This document shows, in pieces, positions 1 to 6,784 of a stretch of DNA of 13,892 nucleotides. Every line of letters begins with the position of its first letter. Positions within the stretch are counted from its first letter, which is position 1. The notes below the pieces were generated by a model, which was not told the origin of the DNA, ran no database searches, and worked only from the letters and a program-made list of their open reading frames with translations. The DNA is taken from the NCBI GenBank assembly GCA_014377145.1, contig JACMQE010000119.1, forward strand, positions 1 to 13,892, in the 5' to 3' direction. This DNA comes from Glaciimonas sp. Its GTDB lineage: Bacteria; Pseudomonadota; Gammaproteobacteria; Burkholderiales; Burkholderiaceae. A program made the position numbers and the translations under genes.

Positions 1-1
1 G

Positions 2-820
2 CTGGGCGTGTCTTTTGTGCTGCATGCTGTGCCCTTGACGGTTCGTTTCGTTGACCCCGAAAGCTTCAACCGCGTCTTCCAGGACACACCGCTTGAAGTC
101 ATTCTGGTCAATGCCAATACGCAAGAACGCCCGGTCAAAGCGCAGGCGATTGCGCAAAGCTCAATGGCTGGCGGTGGTGATGCAGACGCGGGAAGAGCCA
201 CCACGTTTTTACCTGCTTCAGAGCTGTCAGCCCTGGGTGATGCCACTGTAGACACCAACCGCAAGATGGATACGCTGCAAGAGCAGCAAACCATTCTTTT
301 AGCGCAGTTGAAGAAACAATTGGCCCTGTTGCCGGCTCCAGACCCCAACAACCCAAGCAGCAGCCCGGAAGTCCAGGCGCAAGAGGAAAAACGACGCCAA
401 CTCAGTAAATTATTGGGTGAAATTGAGCGTCGCATCACACAAGAAAACGAGCGCCCCAAGAAACGCTACATCAGCCCGGCAACGCGGGAAGAGGTTTACG
501 CGGTCTACTATGACCAGTTGAGACAAAAAATTGAAGCCAAAGGGACGGTCAATTTTCCTGAAGCGGCGGGGAAAAAGCTCTATGGTCAACTCACCATGAT
601 TTTGACGGTGAACCATGATGGCCGCATTCTGGCGAGCGAAATTGTGCAAGGTTCTGGCAACTTGACACTAGACCGGCGCGCCCAAGCCATTGCCAACAGT
701 GCGGGGCCATTTGGTGTCTTCAATGCCGCGATGCGGAAAAAAGCAGATCAGATCGTCCTGGTTTCACGCTTCAAGTTCACCCGTGATGATGAGCTTAAGA
801 CCAAGTTGACCAGTCAATAA
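2..820 (+). CDS. TonB-family energy transducer, C-terminal part (5' end cut by window)
   Basis: The frame is open at the left edge, so the true start lies upstream; about 272 residues are visible. The first residues (LGVSFVLHAVPLTVRF) look like the end of an N-terminal membrane anchor. They are followed by the motif TPLEVILVNA, which I recall from TonB-family proteins of Burkholderiales. The middle third is Gln/Glu/Lys-rich and likely helical, in place of the Pro-rich spacer of E. coli TonB. The C-terminal ~90 residues resemble a TonB C-terminal domain (GQLTMILTVNHDGRI, VVQGSG-like VQGSGN, then RRAQAIANSAGPFGVF). Such proteins normally span the periplasm and transmit force from ExbB/ExbD to outer membrane receptors. 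No exbB, exbD or receptor gene is visible here, so the partner is unknown. The stop is 3 bases before mtgA, suggesting co-transcription and a possible envelope role. The family call is fairly sure; the substrate is not. Confidence 0.8.
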   Translation: MGVSFVLHAVPLTVRFVDPESFNRVFQDTPLEVILVNANTQERPVKAQAIAQSSMAGGGDADAGRATTFLPASELSALGDATVDTNRKMDTLQEQQTILLAQLKKQLALLPAPDPNNPSSSPEVQAQEEKRRQLSKLLGEIERRITQENERPKKRYISPATREEVYAVYYDQLRQKIEAKGTVNFPEAAGKKLYGQLTMILTVNHDGRILASEIVQGSGNLTLDRRAQAIANSAGPFGVFNAAMRKKADQIVLVSRFKFTRDDELKTKLTSQ

Positions 821-823
821 GCC

Positions 824-1585
824 ATGAAATCTGTACGACGAGTTTTGCTGCTATTGATACTCTCGGCACTGCTTTTGCAGTTCTTTTTTGTCCTAAAAAT
901 TGCCATGATGACGATGGTTGCACCTCAATCAACCAGTTTCCAGCGCTCAGAAGTTTGGCGTATTGTCCTTCAGCAGGGACGGCTTCCCTGGCGGCAAGAA
1001 TGGGTGAACTACAACAACATTTCAATGAACCTGAAACGGGCAGTCATTGCTTCCGAGGATGGCGACTTTGTCAACCATGACGGCGTTGAATGGGAGGCCA
1101 TTGAGCAAGCTTGGCAAAAAAATGCCAAGGCTCAAGATCTGGCAGAAAAAAAACTGAAAAAAGCACCACCGGGCAAAGTGTCTGCTAGCAGTTCAAACAT
1201 CGTAGTAAAAGCACCCAAGATTGTAGGTGGCTCAACCATCAGCCAGCAGCTAGCCAAGAATCTCCTTTTATCAGGAGAACGCACTTTGCTGCGAAAAGGG
1301 CAAGAATTTCTTTTGACACAATTGCTTGAAATGATGCTGAGTAAGCAAAGAATCCTGGAAATATATTTAAACAGCGTCGAATGGGGTGAAGGCGTCTTCG
1401 GCGCTGAAGCTGCAGCGCAGCATTATTTCCGAAAATCCGCCAAACAACTGACAAGCTATGAGGCGGCTCGTTTAGCGGTTATGCTGCCTAGACCTAAATA
1501 TTTTGAAAAACTATCAGCATCCGGCTATCTGGCTAACCGCTCAACCTTGATCGTTGCACGTATGAATGATGCTGAAGTACCTTGA
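824..1585 (+). CDS. mtgA: Monofunctional biosynthetic peptidoglycan glycosyltransferase MtgA
   Basis: MtgA polymerises lipid II into glycan strands at the outer face of the inner membrane and has no transpeptidase domain. The 253-residue product has one N-terminal membrane helix (about residues 6-28), then a GT51 domain. Visible GT51 motifs are ASEDGDFVNHDG (75-87, catalytic Glu78), GGSTISQQLAKN (135-146), RKGQEF (157-162), KQRILEIYLN (174-183) and EWGEGVFGAEAAAQHYF (186-202). Between the first two motifs lies a Lys/Ala-rich insertion (about residues 100-132) absent from E. coli MtgA; as I recall it is typical of Comamonadaceae. The protein ends normally (VARMNDAEVP), so the gene is complete. 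The start is 3 bases after the stop of the TonB-like gene, with no strong Shine-Dalgarno, which suggests translational coupling. An A8 run at 1146-1153 encodes Lys residues of the insertion and stays in frame. Confidence 0.95.
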   Translation: MKSVRRVLLLLILSALLLQFFFVLKIAMMTMVAPQSTSFQRSEVWRIVLQQGRLPWRQEWVNYNNISMNLKRAVIASEDGDFVNHDGVEWEAIEQAWQKNAKAQDLAEKKLKKAPPGKVSASSSNIVVKAPKIVGGSTISQQLAKNLLLSGERTLLRKGQEFLLTQLLEMMLSKQRILEIYLNSVEWGEGVFGAEAAAQHYFRKSAKQLTSYEAARLAVMLPRPKYFEKLSASGYLANRSTLIVARMNDAEVP

Positions 1586-1624
1586 TGCAAATTCAATGAC
1601 TATTTTGAGTTTCTAAACAAGAAT

Positions 1625-2176
1625 ATGATGCGAATCATTGGCATTGACCCAGGTCTACGTACGACAGGTTTTGGCGTAGTAGACAAAGACGGTGCAAAAA
1701 TAACTTATGTTGCTAGCGGAACCATAGCGACAGCCCACATAGATAAGGGTGACTTACCTGCCCGTTTGAAAGTATTGTTTGAGGGAGTCAAAGAAGTTGT
1801 AACCCGATATCAGCCAGATGTTGCTTCTGTGGAGATCGTTTTTGTGAATGTCAATCCACAATCAACCTTGCTTCTGGGTCAAGCTCGGGGGGCATGCATT
1901 GCGGCTCTGGTGTCCAGTAATCTCATCGTTTCAGAGTACACGGCGCTGCAGATGAAACAGGCGATTGTGGGTTACGGACGCGCCGAGAAGGCGCAAGTGC
2001 AAGACATGGTCAAACGACTCTTGAACTTACCCGCTTTACCTGGTCAAGATGCTGCAGATGCGCTGGGCCTCGCAATAACACATGGTCATGCTAGTGAATC
2101 ATTTGGGAAACTGGCCGCTGCTGCATCCACGCAACGGCGAACCTCAGCCATGTATAAAGCAGGAAGAAGCTACTGA
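1625..2176 (+). CDS. ruvC: Crossover junction endodeoxyribonuclease RuvC
   Basis: RuvC is the dimeric, Mg-dependent resolvase that cuts Holliday junctions together with the RuvAB branch-migration motor during recombinational repair. The 183-residue product is family length (E. coli about 173). All four catalytic acidic residues are visible: Asp8 in GIDPG, Glu70 in [13 protein letters not shown], and Asp142 and Asp145 in [19 protein letters not shown] (85-90) and GRAEKAQVQ (118-126) are further family blocks. Two adjacent ATGs (1625 and 1628) are possible starts; relatives usually begin MRI, which favours 1628. Neither has a clear Shine-Dalgarno. It follows mtgA by 39 bases on the same strand and may share its transcript. 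In many Burkholderiales ruvC lies next to ruvA and ruvB; neither is visible here. It converges with the small membrane protein gene ending at 2200. Confidence 0.96.
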   Translation: MMRIIGIDPGLRTTGFGVVDKDGAKITYVASGTIATAHIDKGDLPARLKVLFEGVKEVVTRYQPDVASVEIVFVNVNPQSTLLLGQARGACIAALVSSNLIVSEYTALQMKQAIVGYGRAEKAQVQDMVKRLLNLPALPGQDAADALGLAITHGHASESFGKLAAAASTQRRTSAMYKAGRSY

Positions 2177-2199
2177 ATTCAAGCACAGCAATCATGCTT

Positions 2200-2376
2200 T
2201 CAGATGCGCTGCAAAATCAAAATTGTAAAAAAAATAAAAGCGATGCCTAAAGTGATTTTCAAGGTGGTGAGTCCAATTTTTTTGTATTTTTGTTGCCCTG
2301 TAAAGGCATAGAAAACGAATAAGCCCGCGCATGCCAAAAGTGACATCAGCATGACCCAGCGAAATAGCAGCATCAT
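2200..2376 (-). CDS. Small two-helix inner membrane protein downstream of lpxC
   Basis: This 58-residue frame starts 13 bases after the lpxC stop. It has a good Shine-Dalgarno (GAAGGA) three bases before the first ATG and six before the second (2373); the second spacing is the more usual, so the protein may be 57 residues. The sequence shows two hydrophobic segments, about residues 9-24 and 38-55, joined by a short basic loop (TGQQKYKKIG), and ends LILQRI. Lys/Arg in the loop suggest a hairpin with the loop in the cytoplasm. It lies in the same direction as the dcw genes and probably shares the lpxC transcript. I recall small unnamed membrane proteins behind lpxC in Comamonadaceae, but no function is known to me. 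The ribosome site, position and hydrophobic pattern argue that it is real. Its role is open. Confidence 0.68.
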   Translation of the reverse strand: MMLLFRWVMLMSLLACAGLFVFYAFTGQQKYKKIGLTTLKITLGIAFIFFTILILQRI

Positions 2377-2389
2377 TTATCCTTCAAAC

Positions 2390-3313
2390 TTACCAAGCAG
2401 TCGCAAGCTGTGAATAACCACTTGGCGCGATTTTTTCATTTTCAAAAGTCACCATGTCATACGCACCCTTTTGCGCCAACAAGGTTCTTAATAATTTGTT
2501 GTTGAGTGCATGTCCTGAACGAAATGCACTGTATGAGGTCAGCAACGGACGACCTATTAAATACAAATCACCCATAGCATCCAGAATTTTGTGCTTTACA
2601 AATTCATCGCCGTAACGCAGACCTTCCGCGTTGAGCACCTTGTAATCGTCCATGACAATAGCGTTATCCAAACCACCGCCAAGTGCAAGCCCATTGGCAC
2701 GCATCATTTCCACGTCCTTCGTAAAACAAAATGTGCGTGCCCTCGCAATATCACGGGCATAGGAATCAATGCTCAGGTCAAACTCAACACGTTGCCCTGT
2801 TGAATCCACGGCGACATGTGCAAAGTCAATTTCAAAACTTAGTTTGTAGCCGTGGTACGGATCAAGCCTTGCCCACTTAAGTGATGCACCCTCACCTTCG
2901 GTAACAATCACGGGTTGGAGAATACGAATGAATTGTTTGGCGGCCTTCTGAACCTCAACTCCTGCACTTTGCAACAAAAATACAAATGCAGCTGAAGATC
3001 CATCGAGAATGGGAACCTCTTCGCCGGTGATATCGATATATAAATTATCAATTCCCAAGCCAGCGCAAGCTGACATCAAATGCTCAACCGTCTGAACTTT
3101 GATGCCATTCACTGAAATCGTAGAAGCTAATCGTGTGTCAGTCACTGACCGCGCAGAAACAGGTATATCAACAGGCTCCGCCAAATCTATTCTACGAAAA
3201 ATAATTCCAGTTCCAGGCTGTGCTGGGCGTAAAGTAAGCTCAACTCTTTGCCCACTATGCAACCCCACCCCCACCGCGCGGATAAGCGTTTTAATTGTTC
3301 TTTGTTCTAACAT
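2390..3313 (-). CDS. lpxC: UDP-3-O-acyl-N-acetylglucosamine deacetylase LpxC
   Basis: LpxC is the zinc hydrolase that removes the N-acetyl group from UDP-3-O-acyl-GlcNAc, the committed step of lipid A synthesis in the cytoplasm. The 307-residue product matches the family length (E. coli 305). Key residues are present: [15 protein letters not shown] with Glu77 and zinc ligand His78, [11 protein letters not shown] with ligands His241 and Asp245, and [12 protein letters not shown] with His268. The N-terminus [21 protein letters not shown] is also typical. The C-terminus ([11 protein letters not shown]) does not end in the E. coli AVLA tail recognised by the FtsH protease, so turnover control may differ. 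The start codon lacks a clear Shine-Dalgarno and sits 17 bases after a stable hairpin in the ftsZ-lpxC gap. The position directly after ftsZ is the usual end of the cluster in proteobacteria. Confidence 0.98.
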   Translation of the reverse strand: MLEQRTIKTLIRAVGVGLHSGQRVELTLRPAQPGTGIIFRRIDLAEPVDIPVSARSVTDTRLASTISVNGIKVQTVEHLMSACAGLGIDNLYIDITGEEVPILDGSSAAFVFLLQSAGVEVQKAAKQFIRILQPVIVTEGEGASLKWARLDPYHGYKLSFEIDFAHVAVDSTGQRVEFDLSIDSYARDIARARTFCFTKDVEMMRANGLALGGGLDNAIVMDDYKVLNAEGLRYGDEFVKHKILDAMGDLYLIGRPLLTSYSAFRSGHALNNKLLRTLLAQKGAYDMVTFENEKIAPSGYSQLATAW

Positions 3314-3330
3314 TGGTCAATTTTATTACC

Positions 3331-3358
3331 GCCTGCTAGAGTTTGCACCCTAGCAAGC
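3331..3358 (-). promoter_or_regulatory. Stable mRNA hairpin between ftsZ and lpxC
   Basis: Read on the minus strand, arms GCTTGCTAGGGT and ACTCTAGCAGGC pair over 12 bases (two G-U pairs), closed by the loop GCAA, a GNRA tetraloop. The stem begins 18 bases after the ftsZ stop codon and ends 17 bases before the lpxC ATG. The bases after it (GGTAATAAAATTG) do not form a U run, so it is not a standard intrinsic terminator. It could stabilise the 3' end of an ftsZ message, influence ribosome loading on lpxC, or attenuate transcription. The structure is read by eye; its role is inferred. Confidence 0.55.
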
Positions 3359-3376
3359 GCATAGATTCATTCAGAT

Positions 3377-4603
3377 TTAATCAGCTTGTTTACGCAAAAA
3401 AGCTGGTATCTCAAAATCACCCATGCCTCCAGAGGACAAAGCATCCACTTTGGCGGCAGCACTGGTGCGATCAGGATGTTTACGCAAATATGTGGGGACT
3501 TGATAATTGGGCTGCGTATTTAAACTTGCATTACCACTTATAACGCCAGCGTTTAATAGCTCAGGCATGTTTTCAACAGCATAAGGCATATTGTCCGTAC
3601 CGTTGCGAAGTACCTGCAATGCAGGAGAGGCGCGGCGAGCATTCACACGGCTCAATCCGGTTGCAACAACAGTAACTCGGATCTCGTCACCCAAATTATC
3701 ATCATAAGCTGTACCGTAAATAACATGCGCATCAGGAGAAGCGTAAGCGCGAATGGTGTTCATGGCCAACTTGGATTCACTCAATTTCAATGAACTTTTT
3801 GCAGCAGTAATCAAGACCAGCACGCCTTTTGCCCCAGAAAGATCAATACCTTCGAGCAATGGGCATGCAACGGCTTGTTCTGCTGCGATACGAGCTCGGT
3901 CCGGACCACTGGCGAGCGCAGAACCCATCATGGCTTTGCCATTTTCAGCCATCACAGTACGCACATCTTCAAAGTCAGGGTTCACATGACCACGAACATT
4001 GATAATTTCAGCGATACCGCCAACTGCATTTTTCAACACATCGTTAGCATAGGCAAATGCCTCCTCTTGCGTAACGTCTTCACCCAAAACTTCAATGAGT
4101 TTTTCATTTAAAACCACAATCAACGAATCAACATTGGCTTCCAGTTCAGCAAGACCAGTATCCGCGTTGGTCATGCGCTTCCCTCCCTCCCAGTCAAAAG
4201 GTTTAGTCACAACACCGACTGTGAGAATTCCCATCTCTTTGGCAATTCGAGCAATCACAGGTGCAGCACCGGTCCCCGTACCACCGCCCATGCCTGCAGT
4301 GATAAAAAGCATGTGCGCACCTTGAATAGAAGCACGAATATCCTCTTCTGCCATTTCAGCTGCTTCACGACCTTTTTCCGGCTTGCCACCTGCACCCAAT
4401 CCATTAATTCCAAGTTGGATCGTCTTCAGGGCAGCACTCGAACTCAATGCTTGCGCATCGGTGTTCGCGCTGATGAACTCCACACCTTGAACATTGCGCG
4501 TAATCATGTGTTCAACTGCGTTACCGCCACCACCACCAACACCAATAACCTTGATCTTGGTACCCATGTTGAACTCTTCAATTTCGATCATTTCGATTGC
4601 CAT
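3377..4603 (-). CDS. ftsZ: Cell division protein FtsZ
   Basis: FtsZ is the tubulin-like GTPase that polymerises into the mid-cell ring. The 408-residue product shows the nucleotide loops GVGGGGGNAVEHM (21-33), GGGTGTG (106-112) and NADTGLAELEA (147-157), and the T7 loop NPDFEDV (208-214). That loop supplies the catalytic aspartates to the neighbouring subunit. A variable linker (about 320-393) joins the core to the conserved tail DFEIPAFLRKQAD, which binds FtsA and other partners. The frame is open six codons further upstream, but I chose the ATG at 4603: it has AGGAG seven bases before it, and relatives begin M-x-IEMIE. It has the strongest ribosome site of the division genes here and follows a 122-base gap with a candidate promoter, consistent with its high abundance. 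The tail matches Burkholderiales. Confidence 0.98.
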   Translation of the reverse strand: MAIEMIEIEEFNMGTKIKVIGVGGGGGNAVEHMITRNVQGVEFISANTDAQALSSSAALKTIQLGINGLGAGGKPEKGREAAEMAEEDIRASIQGAHMLFITAGMGGGTGTGAAPVIARIAKEMGILTVGVVTKPFDWEGGKRMTNADTGLAELEANVDSLIVVLNEKLIEVLGEDVTQEEAFAYANDVLKNAVGGIAEIINVRGHVNPDFEDVRTVMAENGKAMMGSALASGPDRARIAAEQAVACPLLEGIDLSGAKGVLVLITAAKSSLKLSESKLAMNTIRAYASPDAHVIYGTAYDDNLGDEIRVTVVATGLSRVNARRASPALQVLRNGTDNMPYAVENMPELLNAGVISGNASLNTQPNYQVPTYLRKHPDRTSAAAKVDALSSGGMGDFEIPAFLRKQAD

Positions 4604-4610
4604 GATATTT

Positions 4611-4615
4611 CTCCT
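4611..4615 (-). promoter_or_regulatory. Shine-Dalgarno site fixing the ftsZ start
   Basis: AGGAG on the minus strand, seven bases before the ATG at 4603. It overlaps the longer open frame and therefore supports the internal start over an ATG at 4621. Confidence 0.8.
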
Positions 4616-4644
4616 ATTCAAATCGCAGTTGCCAGAATTTATAT

Positions 4645-4674
4645 TATTTATCTTACAGATTATCCATTACTCAA
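4645..4674 (-). promoter_or_regulatory. Candidate sigma-70-type promoter upstream of ftsZ
   Basis: In the 122-base ftsA-ftsZ gap, TTGAGT (minus strand, 4674-4669) and TAAATA (4650-4645) are separated by 18 bases. The stretch around the second element is very A+T-rich, and other -10 alignments nearby (TAATAT, TAAGAT) are possible. A start near 4638 would give a leader of about 35 bases. Extra promoters directly before ftsZ are known in several proteobacteria. The match is by eye only. Confidence 0.3.
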
Positions 4675-4725
4675 CGCCGTTGTCGATGCGGACTTCCCCT
4701 TGCAAGCCAAATCATTTTTATCATG

Positions 4726-5955
4726 CTAAAAATTCCCGATAAACCAGTCTTTTGCACGACCGAATGTGTTCTTGAAAGACCCATTTTTTTGAGCCACTTT
4801 CAAACCGCGAATACGCGCCATCCGCGCCTCTTCTAACAACCCCATAACCGTTGAAGCTCTAGATTGCGAGACCATGTCAGCCAAAGTGCCAGCGTATTTA
4901 GGAACACCACGCCGAACGGGTTTAAGAAAAATATCTTCCCCCAATTCAATCATACCTGGCATGACTGAAGCACCACCAGTAAGCACGATGCCCGAGGACA
5001 GAACTTCTTCATAGCCAGTTTCCCGAATAACTTGATGCACTAAAGAAAATATTTCTTCGATCCGCGGCTCAATAACGCCAGCTAGTGCTTGCTTGCTTAG
5101 CAATCGCGGCCCTCTATCACCCAACCCGGGAACATCAACTTGAATATCAGGATCGGTGAGCAATTGTTTAGCGCAACCACTTTCAACCTTAATCTCCTCT
5201 GCATCCTTTGTGGGCGTACGCAATGCCATTGCAATGTCACTCGTGATTAAATCACCAGCAATAGGAATGACTGCGGTATGACGTATCGCTCCCCCAGTAA
5301 AGACAGCGACGTCAGTGGTACCCGCACCAATATCAACGAGTACTACACCTAGCTCACGCTCGTCTTGGGTCAAAACAGCTAAACTTGAAGCCAGAGGATT
5401 CAACATTAAATGCTCAACTTCCAAACCACAACGATGAACACATTTAATAATATTTTCTGCGGCACTTTGGGCACCCGTTACAATATGAACTTTCGCCTCA
5501 AGCCTAATACCACTCATACCAATTGGATCTCGAATATCTTGTCCATCGATCACAAATTCTTGTGATTCAACAAGCAATAATCTTTGATCATTCGATATAT
5601 TAATTGCAGTTGCAGTATCCAGCACACGCTTCACATCAGAGCGTGTAACCTCTTTATCTTTAATAGCAACCATGCCGCTAGAGTTAATTCCCCTAATATG
5701 GCTTCCCGTAATACCAGTATAGACACGACCAATTTTACAATCAGCCATTAACTCGGCCTCTCTCAATGCCTGCTGAATACTTTGCACTGTCGCATCAATA
5801 TTAACAACTACGCCTCGTTTCAACCCGTTACTTGGAGAAACACCAAAACCAGCCAACTTTAAAGCACCATCTGCTAAAACCTCAGCGACCACAACCATCA
5901 CCTTAGAGGTGCCGATATCGAGTCCAACCACCAAGTCTTTGTATTCTTTTGCCAT
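4726..5955 (-). CDS. ftsA: Cell division protein FtsA
   Basis: FtsA is an actin-like ATPase that anchors FtsZ filaments to the inner membrane and recruits later division proteins. The 409-residue product has the phosphate-1 loop VGLDIGTSKV (10-19), phosphate-2 DIGAGTTDVAVF (208-219) and the adenosine loop SGIVLTGGASVMPGM (321-335). The FtsA-specific 1C subdomain lies at about 85-165. The tail (NGSFKNTFGRAKDWFIGNF) has the pattern of the amphipathic membrane-targeting helix. The N-terminus and the phrase GLKRGVVVNIDATVQSIQ match Comamonadaceae relatives as I recall them. The start ATG lies 10 bases after the ftsQ stop in an A+T-only context (ATAAACTAAT plus one C) with no Shine-Dalgarno, so translation probably depends on ribosomes arriving from ftsQ. 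No alternative start is needed. Confidence 0.98.
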   Translation of the reverse strand: MAKEYKDLVVGLDIGTSKVMVVVAEVLADGALKLAGFGVSPSNGLKRGVVVNIDATVQSIQQALREAELMADCKIGRVYTGITGSHIRGINSSGMVAIKDKEVTRSDVKRVLDTATAINISNDQRLLLVESQEFVIDGQDIRDPIGMSGIRLEAKVHIVTGAQSAAENIIKCVHRCGLEVEHLMLNPLASSLAVLTQDERELGVVLVDIGAGTTDVAVFTGGAIRHTAVIPIAGDLITSDIAMALRTPTKDAEEIKVESGCAKQLLTDPDIQVDVPGLGDRGPRLLSKQALAGVIEPRIEEIFSLVHQVIRETGYEEVLSSGIVLTGGASVMPGMIELGEDIFLKPVRRGVPKYAGTLADMVSQSRASTVMGLLEEARMARIRGLKVAQKNGSFKNTFGRAKDWFIGNF

Positions 5956-5965
5956 ATTAGTTTAT

Positions 5966-6760
5966 TTATTTAGCTGCAGGATTTGTAACACTATGGCCCA
6001 ATGTAGTGATACCGTTAATTTTCAGCGCATACCCATTAACATGACGAAGATCTGCATATTGAAGTGCTGTGATATTTTTATTAAAATTAGTGGTAACCAT
6101 GCTTAGGGTGCCAGCAAATTGCTTCATTCGTTCCAAAATAACGTCGCTCGAACCACGACCTAACTCAAGTTGCGCCCCCCCTTCCAGCATCGCGGTCCAA
6201 CTTCCACGCGAACTCAACTCAATTTTCGTTAATTTTACCTTTAAAGGTGTCAGTATGGTATTTAATTTTAGATACATGCTTAACATCAAATTTGATTGTC
6301 CTTCAGGCCCTGTAAATTGTGGTAATTTATCAGATTCGTCATCTTCCATACCAGAATCAAATATCACACCATCAACATTAATCATTTTAAAGTCATCCCG
6401 TGAGCCCCATATTGCAACTGGTTTATGCTCTTGAAGATAAATTTCAATCTGGTTTGGAAAAACTCTTTTTACCGTTGCATTGCGAATCCAAGGTAGTGAT
6501 TCGAGTGCCAGTCGTGTAGTACTCAAATTGATTGTAAAAAAATTACCCTTTATATTCGGAATGATATTTATTCCAAAAAAAGAGGCGCTATGATGAATAA
6601 AATCTCCGCGAATAATAATTTTTTTTAAATTTATTGGCGAAGTCAAAATGTACAACGCAACGAAACTAGTAATTACAAAACAACCAAATAAAATAAAAAG
6701 AAACGCACTAACATAACTCAGTACTTTTACATCGAATGGCGTTTCATTTGAATTTTTCAT
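5966..6760 (-). CDS. ftsQ: Cell division protein FtsQ
   Basis: FtsQ is a bitopic inner membrane protein that, with FtsL and FtsB, connects the cytoplasmic ring to septal peptidoglycan synthases. The 264-residue product has a short cytoplasmic tail (MKNSNETPFDVK), one membrane helix (about 15-40), a POTRA domain (about 43-112; IRGDF, GNFFTINL, LPWIRNATVKRVFPNQIEIYLQE) and a periplasmic beta domain ending near ADLRHVNGYALKI (236-248), the partner-binding face. Length and the PFDVK start match Comamonadaceae FtsQ, which lack the long cytoplasmic region of E. coli. It lies 24 bases after ddl with no recognisable ribosome site. It includes the most A+T-rich stretch I counted (17 G+C of 60 at 6541-6600), including a T8/A8 run at 6619-6626, yet the frame is intact. 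Confidence 0.95.
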   Translation of the reverse strand: MKNSNETPFDVKVLSYVSAFLFILFGCFVITSFVALYILTSPINLKKIIIRGDFIHHSASFFGINIIPNIKGNFFTINLSTTRLALESLPWIRNATVKRVFPNQIEIYLQEHKPVAIWGSRDDFKMINVDGVIFDSGMEDDESDKLPQFTGPEGQSNLMLSMYLKLNTILTPLKVKLTKIELSSRGSWTAMLEGGAQLELGRGSSDVILERMKQFAGTLSMVTTNFNKNITALQYADLRHVNGYALKINGITTLGHSVTNPAAK

Positions 6761-6784
6761 TATTGAATCTTAGTAAAATTAAAT

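Noticed and set aside
1146..1165. A8 and A6 runs in mtgA as a programmed frameshift site
   Set aside because: The zero-frame protein is complete with a normal C-terminus, and no alternative-frame product or downstream stimulatory structure was recognised.
2181..2199. Inverted repeat AAGCA/TGCTT as a bidirectional terminator
   Set aside because: Only five pairs with a nine-base loop and no T tract in either direction; too weak to call.
4313..4729. Plus-strand frame of 138 codons opposite the start of ftsZ
   Set aside because: It lies antisense to ftsZ and the ftsA-ftsZ gap, has no ribosome site that I can see, and its translation looks like a shadow of conserved ftsZ codons with no recognisable domain.
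6069..6434. Plus-strand frame of 121 codons opposite ftsQ
   Set aside because: Antisense to an intact, well-supported ftsQ, with no domain or ribosome site; such open frames are expected by chance in biased coding DNA.
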